A stretch of 64,000 bases of DNA, from NCBI RefSeq assembly GCF_018141105.1, contig NZ_CP054839.1:2480001-2544000 (forward strand). The letters run 5' to 3'. This document shows positions 49,268 to 57,357 of this stretch, in pieces (position 1 is the stretch's first letter; each line of letters opens with the position of its first letter). The translations under genes and the position numbers were made by a program. The DNA is from Saccharopolyspora erythraea. Its GTDB lineage: Bacteria; Actinomycetota; Actinomycetes; Mycobacteriales; Pseudonocardiaceae. A model generated the notes under the pieces. It had not been told where the DNA came from, did no database searches, and saw nothing but the letters and a program-made list of their open reading frames with translations.

Positions 49268-50452
49268 TCAGGGCGTTTCGGCCTTGCCGGCGTAGCGCTC
49301 CAGCGCGTCGGCGCCCGCGGCCGCTCCGCCCGACTCCTCGATCGCCTCCCGCATCCGGGCCAGGGCTTCCCCGATCCGCACGTCCTCGGCCACCGACTCG
49401 ACGGCCGCGCGGATCGACGCCGCGTCCGGCTCCTCCAGCAGTGTGCCCAGCCCCAGCTCCGCCACCCGGCGCGCGTTGCGCCGCTGTTCGGGAACCTGCG
49501 GCACGGCGACCATCGGCACCTCGTGGTACAGCGCCTCCATCGTCGAGCCCATGCCGCAGTGCGTGACGAACGCGTCGGCCTCGCGCAACACCGCCAGTTG
49601 CGGGAAGTGCGGCCGCACTTCGACGTTGTCCGGCAATGTGCCCAATGTGGACAGTCCGATGTGGCTGCCGACCGACATAGCCACCTGCCACCGCGTCCCC
49701 TCGAACGCCTCCGCGCAAGCGCGGAAGAAGTCGGGCCGGTCGTTGAAGACGGTGCCGAGCGAGACGAACACCAACGGTGCGTCCGGGCGCCGCGGTCGCC
49801 ACCGCGACGCGTCCTCCGGCCGCGGTGACGGGCCGACGAAGTGGAAGCGGTCGTCGAACGCCTCGCCCCCGGGCTGGAAGGGCCTCGGCACGAACACCAG
49901 GTTCAGCGGCGCCATGACCTCGCTCATCGGGTCCGGCAGCGCGCCCACGCCGAGCCCGGCGGCGAAGTCGGTCATGGCCTGCTGCGCCGCGAGCAGGCGG
50001 GCGTCGCCGAAGTCGAACGCCTCGGGCATGAACGTCTCCGACAGCGGGGCGTCGTCGTGCCCGGTGAGGTTCGGCACCAGCGCGGCGGTGGGCACGCCGA
50101 GCGAGTCGGCGAACACGCGGCCGAACGGGTTGATGGCGTCGAAGCACACCACGTCCGGCCGCTCGGCGCCGAAGTGCTCCAGCGCCACCGGCAGGTCGGC
50201 ACGGGCGTTGGCGAGAACCCCTTCGAGCATCGCGGCCAGGTCGCCCGCGGTGAAGGTCGTGCCGGACAGCGGCCGGTCCGGGATCTCCGAGGGCAGCGGG
50301 ACCGGCTCGGCGCCCGCGGCCCGCACCGCCGGGACCATGCTCGCGCCGGTGGCGAAGCCGACCCGGTGCCCGCGCCGGACCAGCTCGGCGACCAGCGGGA
50401 GCACGGGGTTGATGTGGCCGGGTGCGGGGGGAACGAAGAAGGCCAGGTGCAT
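49268..50452 (-). CDS. MGT-family macrolide-type glycosyltransferase (GT1)
   Basis: This 394-residue GT-B fold glycosyltransferase of the UGT/MGT family starts HLAFFVPPAPGHINPVLPLVAELVRRGHRV, with the donor-binding signature ADAFVTHCGMGSTMEALYHEVPMVAVPQVPEQRRNARRVAELGLG. These enzymes attach a sugar to macrolides or other aglycones for resistance or tailoring. The catalytic His is in the PGHINP region. ATG 50452 gives the conserved start; the longer frame has no support. It is divergent from the TRIC gene. In an antibiotic producer it could be a self-resistance enzyme, but no biosynthesis genes are nearby. Confidence 0.9.
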   Translation of the reverse strand: MHLAFFVPPAPGHINPVLPLVAELVRRGHRVGFATGASMVPAVRAAGAEPVPLPSEIPDRPLSGTTFTAGDLAAMLEGVLANARADLPVALEHFGAERPDVVCFDAINPFGRVFADSLGVPTAALVPNLTGHDDAPLSETFMPEAFDFGDARLLAAQQAMTDFAAGLGVGALPDPMSEVMAPLNLVFVPRPFQPGGEAFDDRFHFVGPSPRPEDASRWRPRRPDAPLVFVSLGTVFNDRPDFFRACAEAFEGTRWQVAMSVGSHIGLSTLGTLPDNVEVRPHFPQLAVLREADAFVTHCGMGSTMEALYHEVPMVAVPQVPEQRRNARRVAELGLGTLLEEPDAASIRAAVESVAEDVRIGEALARMREAIEESGGAAAGADALERYAGKAETP

Positions 50453-50556
50453 GCTCGTCCGTCCACGGGTCGGGAGGGGATGGCCATACCGTTGTACCTC
50501 GGATTCGGATACCGCCGGACGTGCGGCGGCCCGGTGGCGCGGGGTAGAACGTTGCG

Positions 50557-51213
50557 GTGTCAACCGTGATCGTCAGTCCGGTCGTGCAGGAGATCCTGGA
50601 CCTGATCGGCATCTTCGCCTTCGGGCTCTCGGGTGCGCTGCTCGCGGTGCACAAGCGCTTCGACGCCGTCGGCATCGCCGTGCTCGCCGAGGTGACGGCG
50701 CTCGGCGGCGGAGTGCTGCGCGACGTCGTCATCGGCGCGGTCCCACCGGTCGCCTTCACCGACATGGGTTACTTCGTGACCCCGCTCGTGGCAGCCGCGC
50801 TGACGTTCTTCTGGCACCCGCGGCTGGCTCGCATCAACCGCTTCGTGCTGATCTTCGACGCCTTCGGGCTGGGCGTCTTCTGCGTGGCGGGGACGATCAA
50901 GGCGCTCAACTACGGCATGCACCCGCTGCCCGCCGCCGCGCTGGGCGTGATGACGGCGATCGGCGGCGGGGCGCTGCGCGACGTGCTCGCCGGCGAGGTC
51001 CCCGCCCTGCTGCACCCGGAGAGCGAGATCTACGCGGTGCCCGCGCTGCTCGGCAGCGCCCTGGTCGCGGCCCTCGCCGCCCTGCACCTGCTCAACCCCC
51101 TCACCAGCGCCCTCGCGGCTCTGATCGCCGTGACCGTCCGCCTGCTCGCCCTGCGCTTCGGCTGGCGAGCCCCACTGGCCCGGGGTGTCGGCAGAGTGGA
51201 GGGGGAGGGCTGA
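50557..51213 (+). CDS. TRIC/UPF0126 (YicG-type) trimeric cation-channel family protein
   Basis: This 218-residue protein of the bacterial TRIC family has seven predicted helices in two three-helix repeats with the Gly-rich kinks FGLSGALLAVHKRFDAVGIAVLAEVTALGGGVLRDVVIG and FCVAGTIKALNYG-LPAAALGVMTAIGGGALRDVLAGEVP. TRIC channels conduct monovalent cations. The GTG start at 50557 has TAGAAC ending 6 nt upstream, a weak -10 box, and no ribosome site. No functional partner is close. Confidence 0.88.
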   Translation: MSTVIVSPVVQEILDLIGIFAFGLSGALLAVHKRFDAVGIAVLAEVTALGGGVLRDVVIGAVPPVAFTDMGYFVTPLVAAALTFFWHPRLARINRFVLIFDAFGLGVFCVAGTIKALNYGMHPLPAAALGVMTAIGGGALRDVLAGEVPALLHPESEIYAVPALLGSALVAALAALHLLNPLTSALAALIAVTVRLLALRFGWRAPLARGVGRVEGEG

Positions 51214-51305
51214 CCGGGCTCGGCCCGCCGCCGGTCAAGCAGTCCCGGCACGCATGCGCGGTCGCGGCGAGTTGATGTCGGGGTTGGCGCGTACCCTGCG
51301 GCGCC

Positions 51306-51734
51306 ATGACTCGTGAGGGGCCGTTCTGGGACGTGCTGGAAAGGAGGGCGGACCCTCCGCCCGCGGCGAAGACCCTCGGGTTCGAACTCGTCGAGGTGAA
51401 CCCGGACGAGGGGACCATCGAGGTTGCCTTCACGGCCGGCGAACGCTTCCTCAACCCGGTCGGCGTGGTGCAGGGTGGGTTCCTCGCCGCGATGCTGGAC
51501 GACACACTCGGCCCGGCGCTGGTGGCCACCCTGGACGCGGGTCAGTTCGCCCCGACCACGGACCTGCACGTGCAGTTCCTCGCCCCGGCGCGGCCAGGCC
51601 GTCTCGTCGGACGGGGCCGGATCGCCCGGCGCGGCGGGCAGATCGCGTTCCTCGCAGGCGAACTGGTCGACAGCACCGGCACGGTCGTCGCGGCCGCGAC
51701 CGCGACAGCCCTCATCAGGCCGGCGCGAGCCTGA
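51306..51734 (+). CDS. Hotdog-fold thioesterase (PaaI/YdiI-like)
   Basis: This 142-residue single-domain hotdog thioesterase has the catalytic helix NPVGVVQGGFLAAMLDDTLGPAL with its Gln-Gly-Gly and Asp, and the strand TDLHVQFLAPARPGRLVGRGRI. It hydrolyses an acyl-CoA of unknown identity in the cytoplasm. TACCCT at 51292-51297, 8 nt before the ATG, and the absence of a ribosome site suggest a leaderless transcript. Confidence 0.88.
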   Translation: MTREGPFWDVLERRADPPPAAKTLGFELVEVNPDEGTIEVAFTAGERFLNPVGVVQGGFLAAMLDDTLGPALVATLDAGQFAPTTDLHVQFLAPARPGRLVGRGRIARRGGQIAFLAGELVDSTGTVVAAATATALIRPARA

Positions 51735-51849
51735 AAGCACGTCGGCGGCCGCTCACCCCTGGCCGCCCAGCCCTGATCGCGTTCCTGTTCCACCGCTGTG
51801 CGACCCGCGTAGCGACCCGCACGAGGCCGCTGCCTGTCCTGCCCGCGCG

Positions 51850-52308
51850 TCACCCCTGGCCGCGGTCGCGCAGGAAAGCCAGGGCCTGGTCGGCGTGGGC
51901 GGTCATCCGGAACTCGCTGCGGATGACTTCCAGCACCGTGCGGTCCGTGCCGATGACGAAGGTGTGGCGCTTGACCGGCAGCGGTCCGAAGCGCCGCTTG
52001 ACGCCGAACGCGCGTGCGACCTGGCCGTCGAAGTCCGACAGCAGGGGGAAGCCGAAGGAGTTGGCCTCGGCGAACCGGCGTTGCTTGGCGACCGGATCGG
52101 TGCTCACGCCCACCGGCGCGGCCCCGGCCGCCGCGAACTCTGCGGACAGGTCCCGGAAGTGGCACGATTCCGCGGTGCAGCCCGGTGTCATGGCGGCGGG
52201 GTAGAAGAACAGCACCACCGGGCCGTCGGTCGCCAGTTCGGAGAGCTTGCGCTCGGTCCCGTGCTGGTCCGGCAGGACGAAGTCCTCGGCGGTGTCGCCT
52301 GGTCGCAT
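51850..52308 (-). CDS. bcp: Thioredoxin-dependent peroxiredoxin (BCP/PrxQ type)
   Basis: This 152-residue peroxiredoxin reduces hydroperoxides with thioredoxin or mycoredoxin as donor. The peroxidatic Cys is in FFYPAAMTPGCTAESCHF, and the second Cys five residues later matches the PrxQ resolving Cys. GVSTDPVAKQRRFAEANSFGFPLLSDFDGQVARAFGV is family-typical. AAGGAGA lies upstream of ATG 52308. It is divergent from the serine-hydrolase gene across about 110 nt. Confidence 0.94.
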   Translation of the reverse strand: MRPGDTAEDFVLPDQHGTERKLSELATDGPVVLFFYPAAMTPGCTAESCHFRDLSAEFAAAGAAPVGVSTDPVAKQRRFAEANSFGFPLLSDFDGQVARAFGVKRRFGPLPVKRHTFVIGTDRTVLEVIRSEFRMTAHADQALAFLRDRGQG

Positions 52309-52417
52309 CGGTGTTCTCCTTCGCGGCGTTTGGCCGGATCGTATTCGGAATGCCCGTGTGGGTGATAGGAAACCCGGTTTGCGGCCTCCGGGGGAGGGTA
52401 GGGAAAGGAGTCCGAAC

Positions 52418-53332
52418 GTGAGTCGGGGGTCGGGGGGCCCTATGGGAGTCGGGGGTCGGGGGGAAGGCTCGTCGTTGCGGCGGCGGGTCGCTGTCGGGTT
52501 GTGCCTGCCGGTCGGCGCCGCGGCGCTGGTGATGGGCCTGGCCGAAGTCAGGGCGGTGACGCGGCCGCCGGTGCCGGACGTCGAGGTGGCGCCGCCGAAG
52601 GCGCCGCCGGAGGGACGCGCCGGGGCTGCGGTCCACGCGGTCGACGCCTGGGCGGCCGGTCGGGTCGACGGCAGGCTGGAGGTCGCCGTGCTCGACCGGC
52701 GCACCGGTGAGTTCGCCAAGGGCGGCCAGGCGGGCGCACCGGTTTACTCCGCGTCGCTGGCGAAGCTGATCGTGGCCGTCGACGTGCTCGACCGGCGCCA
52801 CGTGGTGCCGGTCGATGACCAAGCGCGGACCTGGATCCGCCAGGCGCTCGGCCCGAGCGACGACAACGCCATGAACGCGTTGTGGGAACGCTTCGACGGT
52901 CCGGGCGCGGTTCGCCGGGTGGCCGAACGGCTCGGCCTCACCGCGACGCGGCCACCGGACGACCTCGCCAGGTGGGGCGAGACGATCGTCTCCGCCGAGG
53001 ACGTGGTGCGGGTGTTCGAGTACGTGCTCACCGACCTCCCGCCGGAGGACCGCGACTTCGTCATGGCGGCGCTGCGCGACGCCCCGGACGTCGCCGCCGG
53101 CGGGTTCGACCAGCACTACGGGCTCGAGGAGTTGCCGTCCGCGGAGGTGAAGTCCGCCTGGATGTGCTGCGTGCGGAACCAGACCAACATGCACAGCGCG
53201 GGGGTGACCGACACCTCGCAGCGCTACGTCGTCGCGCTGCTGTCGTCCCAGCCCGTCTCCGGTGGCTACGACGGGGCCAAGCGCAGGATTTCGGAGGCGA
53301 CGGATGTCCTGCGGGCGGGACTCGACGAGTGA
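52418..53332 (+). CDS. Beta-lactamase-like/penicillin-binding serine hydrolase
   Basis: This 304-residue exported or membrane-anchored protein has one helix near residues 22-40 (VAVGLCLPVGAAALVMGLAEV). The penicillin-recognising fold shows SxxK in VYSASLAKLIVAVDVL, a SDN-like element in GPSDDNAMNALWERF, and a KSA in place of the usual KTG (AEVKSAWMCC). It could be a class A beta-lactamase relative or a D,D-peptidase-like protein. GTG 52418 is preceded by AAGGAG with 7-nt spacing. The stop codon lies inside an 18-nt tandem duplication. Confidence 0.82.
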   Translation: MSRGSGGPMGVGGRGEGSSLRRRVAVGLCLPVGAAALVMGLAEVRAVTRPPVPDVEVAPPKAPPEGRAGAAVHAVDAWAAGRVDGRLEVAVLDRRTGEFAKGGQAGAPVYSASLAKLIVAVDVLDRRHVVPVDDQARTWIRQALGPSDDNAMNALWERFDGPGAVRRVAERLGLTATRPPDDLARWGETIVSAEDVVRVFEYVLTDLPPEDRDFVMAALRDAPDVAAGGFDQHYGLEELPSAEVKSAWMCCVRNQTNMHSAGVTDTSQRYVVALLSSQPVSGGYDGAKRRISEATDVLRAGLDE

Positions 53333-53359
53333 CCGGGAAGTGACGAGTGACCGGGAAGT
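53324..53359. repeat. 18-nt tandem duplication at a stop codon
   Basis: GACGAGTGACCGGGAAGT occurs at 53324-53341 and again at 53342-53359, followed by a partial third GACGA. The first copy contains the TGA stop of the serine hydrolase. Since the unit is a multiple of three, the second copy supplies a further in-frame stop. Confidence 0.75.
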
Positions 53360-53370
53360 GACGACGGGAC

Positions 53371-53973
53371 TCAGTCCAGCGCCTCCAGGAGCGGTCGCAG
53401 GGCGCTGAGCTCCACGGCGCCCGCGGGTTTCACCGGCGCGCGGGTGAGGATCAGCTTCGTCCGGCGCGTCGCGCCGTCGTCGCCCATGACCGCGGTGAGG
53501 GTGCCGGCGAGCAACTGCTCGGCCGCCTCCTCGCTGAGCGCGGCGAGCATGGGGTGGAAGAAGTGCAGGACGGCCGTGTCGAGGTCGGGGTGGTGCTCGA
53601 CCGCCACCCGCAGGCCCGTCAGCTCGATCTCGAGATCACCGCATCCGGCGGCTGGGACGGGCGCCTGATCGCCGAGGCCGGTGTACTCCCACACCGCGTC
53701 GCGCGCGGGCGCGGCGGCGAGCACCGTGGTCGCGATCCGCCGCGCCTGCGGTGTCGTGCCGGTGATGCCGAAGGCGTGCGCCGACTCCAGTCCCGGCCGC
53801 AGCGAGAAGCGCAGGTCCGGGTGCAGCGTGCCGAGGCGGTCGCGCAGCGGTTCGACGAAGTCCTGGATGCGCAGATCGCCGATGGCTTCGGCGATCGGGT
53901 CGCGGGTTCGCTCCCACCACCGCCAGAACGCCGCGATCGTCTCCGGACCCGGCACGCGTTCGGCTTCGGACAT
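53371..53973 (-). CDS. Conserved-looking hypothetical protein
   Basis: I do not recognise this 200-residue soluble protein. It begins AFWRWWERTRDPIAEAIGD, then has a long alpha/beta stretch (DLRFSLRPGLESAHAFGITGTTPQARRIATTVLAAAP) and a C-terminal helical part (HPMLAALSEEAAEQLLAGTLTAVMGDDGATRRTKLIL). There is no signal or membrane segment. ATG 53973 has GGAG 6 nt upstream and is preferred to GTG 53988. It is divergent from the sugar ABC operon across 265 nt and could be functionally independent. Confidence 0.7.
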   Translation of the reverse strand: MSEAERVPGPETIAAFWRWWERTRDPIAEAIGDLRIQDFVEPLRDRLGTLHPDLRFSLRPGLESAHAFGITGTTPQARRIATTVLAAAPARDAVWEYTGLGDQAPVPAAGCGDLEIELTGLRVAVEHHPDLDTAVLHFFHPMLAALSEEAAEQLLAGTLTAVMGDDGATRRTKLILTRAPVKPAGAVELSALRPLLEALD

Positions 53974-54201
53974 ACCCAACTCCACCACAACCGGCCGCCG
54001 CCCGTGCCGGTGTTGAGATTTTCCTTACCGCGGCAGCGCCCGTTCGGGTGCTTGCGCGCCTGTTCTCGTCCACTGTGGATGACCGCCGAGCAGGCAGAAC
54101 GCCGTCCGGACCGCATTCCGGGCACCGGATTCGCATCATGACAACCGGACAGGTTTCATCACGGCCGGATAACGGTCCTTTGGCTCGACGGGTTCAGATC
54201 C

Positions 54202-54238
54202 TAGCTTGGGCCGAGTGAGCCGAGTCACAGGAGTCCGG
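54202..54238 (+). promoter_or_regulatory. Promoter and ribosome site of the CUT1 sugar operon
   Basis: TAGCTT at 54202-54207 is a plausible -10 box. GTG 54215 lies 7 nt downstream, and AGGAG (54229-54233) precedes ATG 54239. Either start is in frame; the ribosome site favours ATG 54239. Confidence 0.5.
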
Positions 54239-55558
54239 ATGCTCGTCCGGGCTCGCGTGCTGGCCGCGCTCGCGATGGCCGCGGTGCTCCTCGCCGGCGC
54301 GCTCACCGCCTGCACCGCACCTCGGGACGAACGGACGCTGACCTACTGGGCGAGCAACCAGGGCGCCAGCACCGCGCAGGACCTGGAGATCCTGCGCCCC
54401 GAGCTGGACAAGTTCACCGCGCGCACCGGCATCGAGGTCGACGTCGAGGTGATCGCCTGGTCCGACCTGCTCAACCGCATCCTCGGCGCCGCCACCTCCG
54501 GCGTAGGCCCGGACGTGGTCAACCTCGGCAACACCTGGTCGGCCTCCTTGCAGGCCACGGGCGCGTTCGTGACCTTCGACGACGAGGTGATGCGCCGCCT
54601 CGGCGGTCGCGACCGGTTCGTCGCCAGCAGCATGACCTCCGCCGGGATGGCCGGGCGGGAACCGTCGTCGGTGCCGCTCTACGGCCTGTCCTACGGGCTG
54701 TTCTACAACAAGCGGCTGTTCGCCGAGGCCGGGATCACCACGCCGCCGCGCACCTGGGCGGAGTTCCTGGACGTGGCGGCGAGGCTCACCGACCCGGCCC
54801 GCGACCGCCGGGGCCTGGTGGTCGCCGGGGCCAGCTACACCGAGAACGCGCACTTCGCGTTCATCTTCGGCAGGCAGCACGGCGTGCACTTCATCGACGA
54901 ACAGGGCAGGGCGAGGTTCACCTCACCGCGGGCCATCGACGCGGTGCAGCGCTACGTCGAGCTGATGAGCGCGCACCGCGTGGTCGAGGCCGACGACGCC
55001 GAGATCGGCACCACTTCCGAGGCGGTCTCGGAGTTCACCAACGGCCGCGCCGCGATGCTGATCGCGCAGAACAGCGCCATCGCCGCGATGCGCTCCAACG
55101 GCATGCCCGACGACGCCTACGGCGTGGCGCCGATGCCGGTCCTCGATCCGCTGCCGCGCGGCGGGCAGGCGGTGCGCAGCCACGTCGCGGGCAGCAACAT
55201 CGCCGTCTTCGCCGACAGTCCCAAGCGGGAGCAGGCGTTGCGCCTGGTGGAGTTCCTGACCAGCGCCGAGGAGCAGCGCATCCTCAACGGGGCCTACGGC
55301 ACGCTGCCGGTGGTGCGGGACGCCTACGACGACCCGGTGTTCCGCAGCCCCGCCAACGAGACCTTCGCCGGTGTGCTGGCGCGGGACGCCGAGCCGATGC
55401 CGATGATCCCCGCCGAGAGCCGGTTCGAGACGACGATCGGCGCCGCCATCCGCGACCTGTTCGCCAGGGCCGCCACCGGGCAGCCGGTGCGCCGCGAGGA
55501 CGTGCGCGAGGCGCTGGCCGACGCCGAGCAGAAGATGAACGGCAGCGGAGGCGGGTGA
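54239..55558 (+). CDS. CUT1 sugar-binding lipoprotein
   Basis: This 439-residue extracellular solute-binding protein of family 1 has a signal peptide with lipobox AGALTACTAP (Cys about 25). The fold is typical: TLTYWASNQGASTAQDLEILRPELDKFTARTGIEVDVEVI, then GPDVVNLGNTWSASLQATGAF and PLYGLSYGLFYNKRLFAEAGITTPPRTWAEFLDVA. It ends with the C-terminal helices ATGQPVRREDVREALADAEQKM. It captures an oligosaccharide, possibly a beta-mannoside or beta-glucan fragment given the downstream glycosidase. The stop overlaps the permease ATG (TGATG). Confidence 0.92.
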   Translation: MLVRARVLAALAMAAVLLAGALTACTAPRDERTLTYWASNQGASTAQDLEILRPELDKFTARTGIEVDVEVIAWSDLLNRILGAATSGVGPDVVNLGNTWSASLQATGAFVTFDDEVMRRLGGRDRFVASSMTSAGMAGREPSSVPLYGLSYGLFYNKRLFAEAGITTPPRTWAEFLDVAARLTDPARDRRGLVVAGASYTENAHFAFIFGRQHGVHFIDEQGRARFTSPRAIDAVQRYVELMSAHRVVEADDAEIGTTSEAVSEFTNGRAAMLIAQNSAIAAMRSNGMPDDAYGVAPMPVLDPLPRGGQAVRSHVAGSNIAVFADSPKREQALRLVEFLTSAEEQRILNGAYGTLPVVRDAYDDPVFRSPANETFAGVLARDAEPMPMIPAESRFETTIGAAIRDLFARAATGQPVRREDVREALADAEQKMNGSGGG

Positions 55559-56514
55559 TGGCGGCGGTCGAGCAGCGCGGCACCGATCGTCCTCAGTGGA
55601 CGGATCGGCGGAGGTGGACGCCGAGCCGTCGCGCGGTGCCCTACCTGCTGCTGGCGCCCGCGCTGTTCTTCGAGCTGCTGGTGCACGTCGTCCCGATGCT
55701 CGGCGGGCTGTGGATGAGCTTCCTCCAGCTCAACCAGTTCTTCCTGCGCCACTGGCTGACCGCGCCGTGGGCCGGGCTGGACAACTACCGCTTCGCCGTG
55801 GACTTCGACAGCGCGGTCGGTGCCGAGCTGCTGCGCTCCTTCGCCACCACCGCGGCGTTCTCGCTGATCACCGTCGCGTTGTCGTGGACGCTGGGGATGT
55901 TCGCCGCGACGCTCTTGCAGCGCGCGTTCCCGGGGCGGACGCTGCTGCGCGCGTTGCTGCTGGTCCCGTACGCGCTGCCGGTCTACACCGCGGCGATGAT
56001 CTGGAAGTTCATGCTCGACCGGGGCGACGGCGTGGTCAACGCCGCGCTGGCAGACCTGGGCGTGGGCGGGGAAAGCTTCTGGCTCCTCGGTGACAACGCG
56101 TTCGCCAGCCTGGTGGTCACAGCCGTGTGGCGGTTGTGGCCGTTCGCGTTCCTCGCTCTGATGGCGGGGATGCAGTCGATCCCGTCCGAGGTCTACGACG
56201 CCGCCGCGGTCGACGGCGCCGGGATCGGGCAGCGCTTCACCTCGATCACGCTGCCGATGCTGCGCCCGGTCAGCCAGGTGCTGGTGCTGGTGCTGTTCCT
56301 GTGGACGTTCAACGACTTCAACGTGCCCTACATCCTGTTCGACCAGTCGGTGCCGTCGGCGGCGAACCTGGTGTCCATCCACGTCTACCAGAGTTCGTTC
56401 CTGACCTGGAACTTCGGCCTCGGCTCGGCGATGTCGACGTTGCTGCTGCTGTTCCTGCTGGCCGTCACCGCGCTCTACCTGCTCGTGACATCGAGGAGGG
56501 CCCGCCATGCGTGA
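55558..56514 (+). CDS. CUT1 sugar ABC transporter permease (UgpA/MalF-like)
   Basis: This 318-residue membrane permease with six core helices carries the EAA loop MAGMQSIPSEVYDAAAVDGAGIGQRFTSITLPMLRPV, which contacts the ATPase. ATG 55558 with GGAGG upstream (55547-55551) is chosen over GTG 55555. It is coupled to the binding protein by TGATG and overlaps the second permease by 8 nt. Confidence 0.93.
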   Translation: MAAVEQRGTDRPQWTDRRRWTPSRRAVPYLLLAPALFFELLVHVVPMLGGLWMSFLQLNQFFLRHWLTAPWAGLDNYRFAVDFDSAVGAELLRSFATTAAFSLITVALSWTLGMFAATLLQRAFPGRTLLRALLLVPYALPVYTAAMIWKFMLDRGDGVVNAALADLGVGGESFWLLGDNAFASLVVTAVWRLWPFAFLALMAGMQSIPSEVYDAAAVDGAGIGQRFTSITLPMLRPVSQVLVLVLFLWTFNDFNVPYILFDQSVPSAANLVSIHVYQSSFLTWNFGLGSAMSTLLLLFLLAVTALYLLVTSRRARHA

Positions 56515-57346
56515 GCCCACGTGGTTCCGGGTGCTGCGGGTGGCCGGGCTGAGCGCGCTCGTGCTGTTCACCGTGCTCCCGCTGTACGTGATGGTCACTT
56601 CGGCGGTCAAGCCGCTCGACGACGTGCAGGACACCTTCCAGTGGCTGCCGTCGGAGATCACCTTTCAGCCCTTCGTGGACATGTGGTCGACGGTGTCGCT
56701 GGCGGACTACTTCGTCAACAGCGCGGTGGTGGCGCTGAGCGCGGCGTGCGCGTCGGTGCTCATCGCGGTCTTCGCCGCCTACGCCATCAGCCGGTACCGC
56801 TTCCGCGGCCGGGACCTGTTCCGCATCACGGTGCTGTCCACCCAGATGTTCCCCGGCATCCTGTTCCTGCTGCCGCTCTACCTGATCTACGCCACCATCG
56901 GGCAGGTCACCGGGGTGATGTTGCAGGGCAGCCACGCCGGTCTGGTCATCACCTACCTGACGTTCTCGCTGCCGTTCTCGATCTGGATGCTGGTCGGCTA
57001 CTTCGACTCGATCCCCGCCGACCTCGACGAGGCCGCGCTGATCGACGGCGCCGGTCCGCTCGGGACGCTGCTGCGGGTCGTGCTGCCCGCCGCCAAGCCC
57101 GGTATCGCCGCGGTCGGCATCTACGCCTTCATGACGGCGTGGGGCGAAACGCTGTTCGCCTCGATCATGACCACCTCCGACTCCCGCACGCTGGCGGTCG
57201 GGCTGCGCGAGTACTCCAACGAGTCCTCGGTGTACTGGAACGAGGTGATGGCGGCCTCGCTGGTCGTCAGCATCCCGGTCGTCGTCGGTTTCCTGCTGCT
57301 CCAGCGGTACCTGGTCCAGGGCCTGACCGCCGGAGCCGTGAAGTGA
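56507..57346 (+). CDS. CUT1 sugar ABC transporter permease (UgpE/MalG-like)
   Basis: This 279-residue second permease has six helices and the EAA loop GYFDSIPADLDEAALIDGAGPLGTLLRVVLPAAKPGIA. The N-terminal FTVLPLYVMVTSAVKPLDDV is typical of MalG-type subunits. No ATPase gene is in the operon, so the transporter probably borrows a shared MsiK-type ATPase encoded elsewhere. That is common for CUT1 systems in actinomycetes and is an inference here. Confidence 0.93.
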   Translation: MREPTWFRVLRVAGLSALVLFTVLPLYVMVTSAVKPLDDVQDTFQWLPSEITFQPFVDMWSTVSLADYFVNSAVVALSAACASVLIAVFAAYAISRYRFRGRDLFRITVLSTQMFPGILFLLPLYLIYATIGQVTGVMLQGSHAGLVITYLTFSLPFSIWMLVGYFDSIPADLDEAALIDGAGPLGTLLRVVLPAAKPGIAAVGIYAFMTAWGETLFASIMTTSDSRTLAVGLREYSNESSVYWNEVMAASLVVSIPVVVGFLLLQRYLVQGLTAGAVK

Positions 57347-57357
57347 AGGGGCGTGCC

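Noticed and set aside
49268-51213. Part of a macrolide biosynthesis cluster around the glycosyltransferase
   Set aside because: No polyketide synthase, deoxysugar or cytochrome P450 gene lies in the window. The neighbours are housekeeping-type genes.
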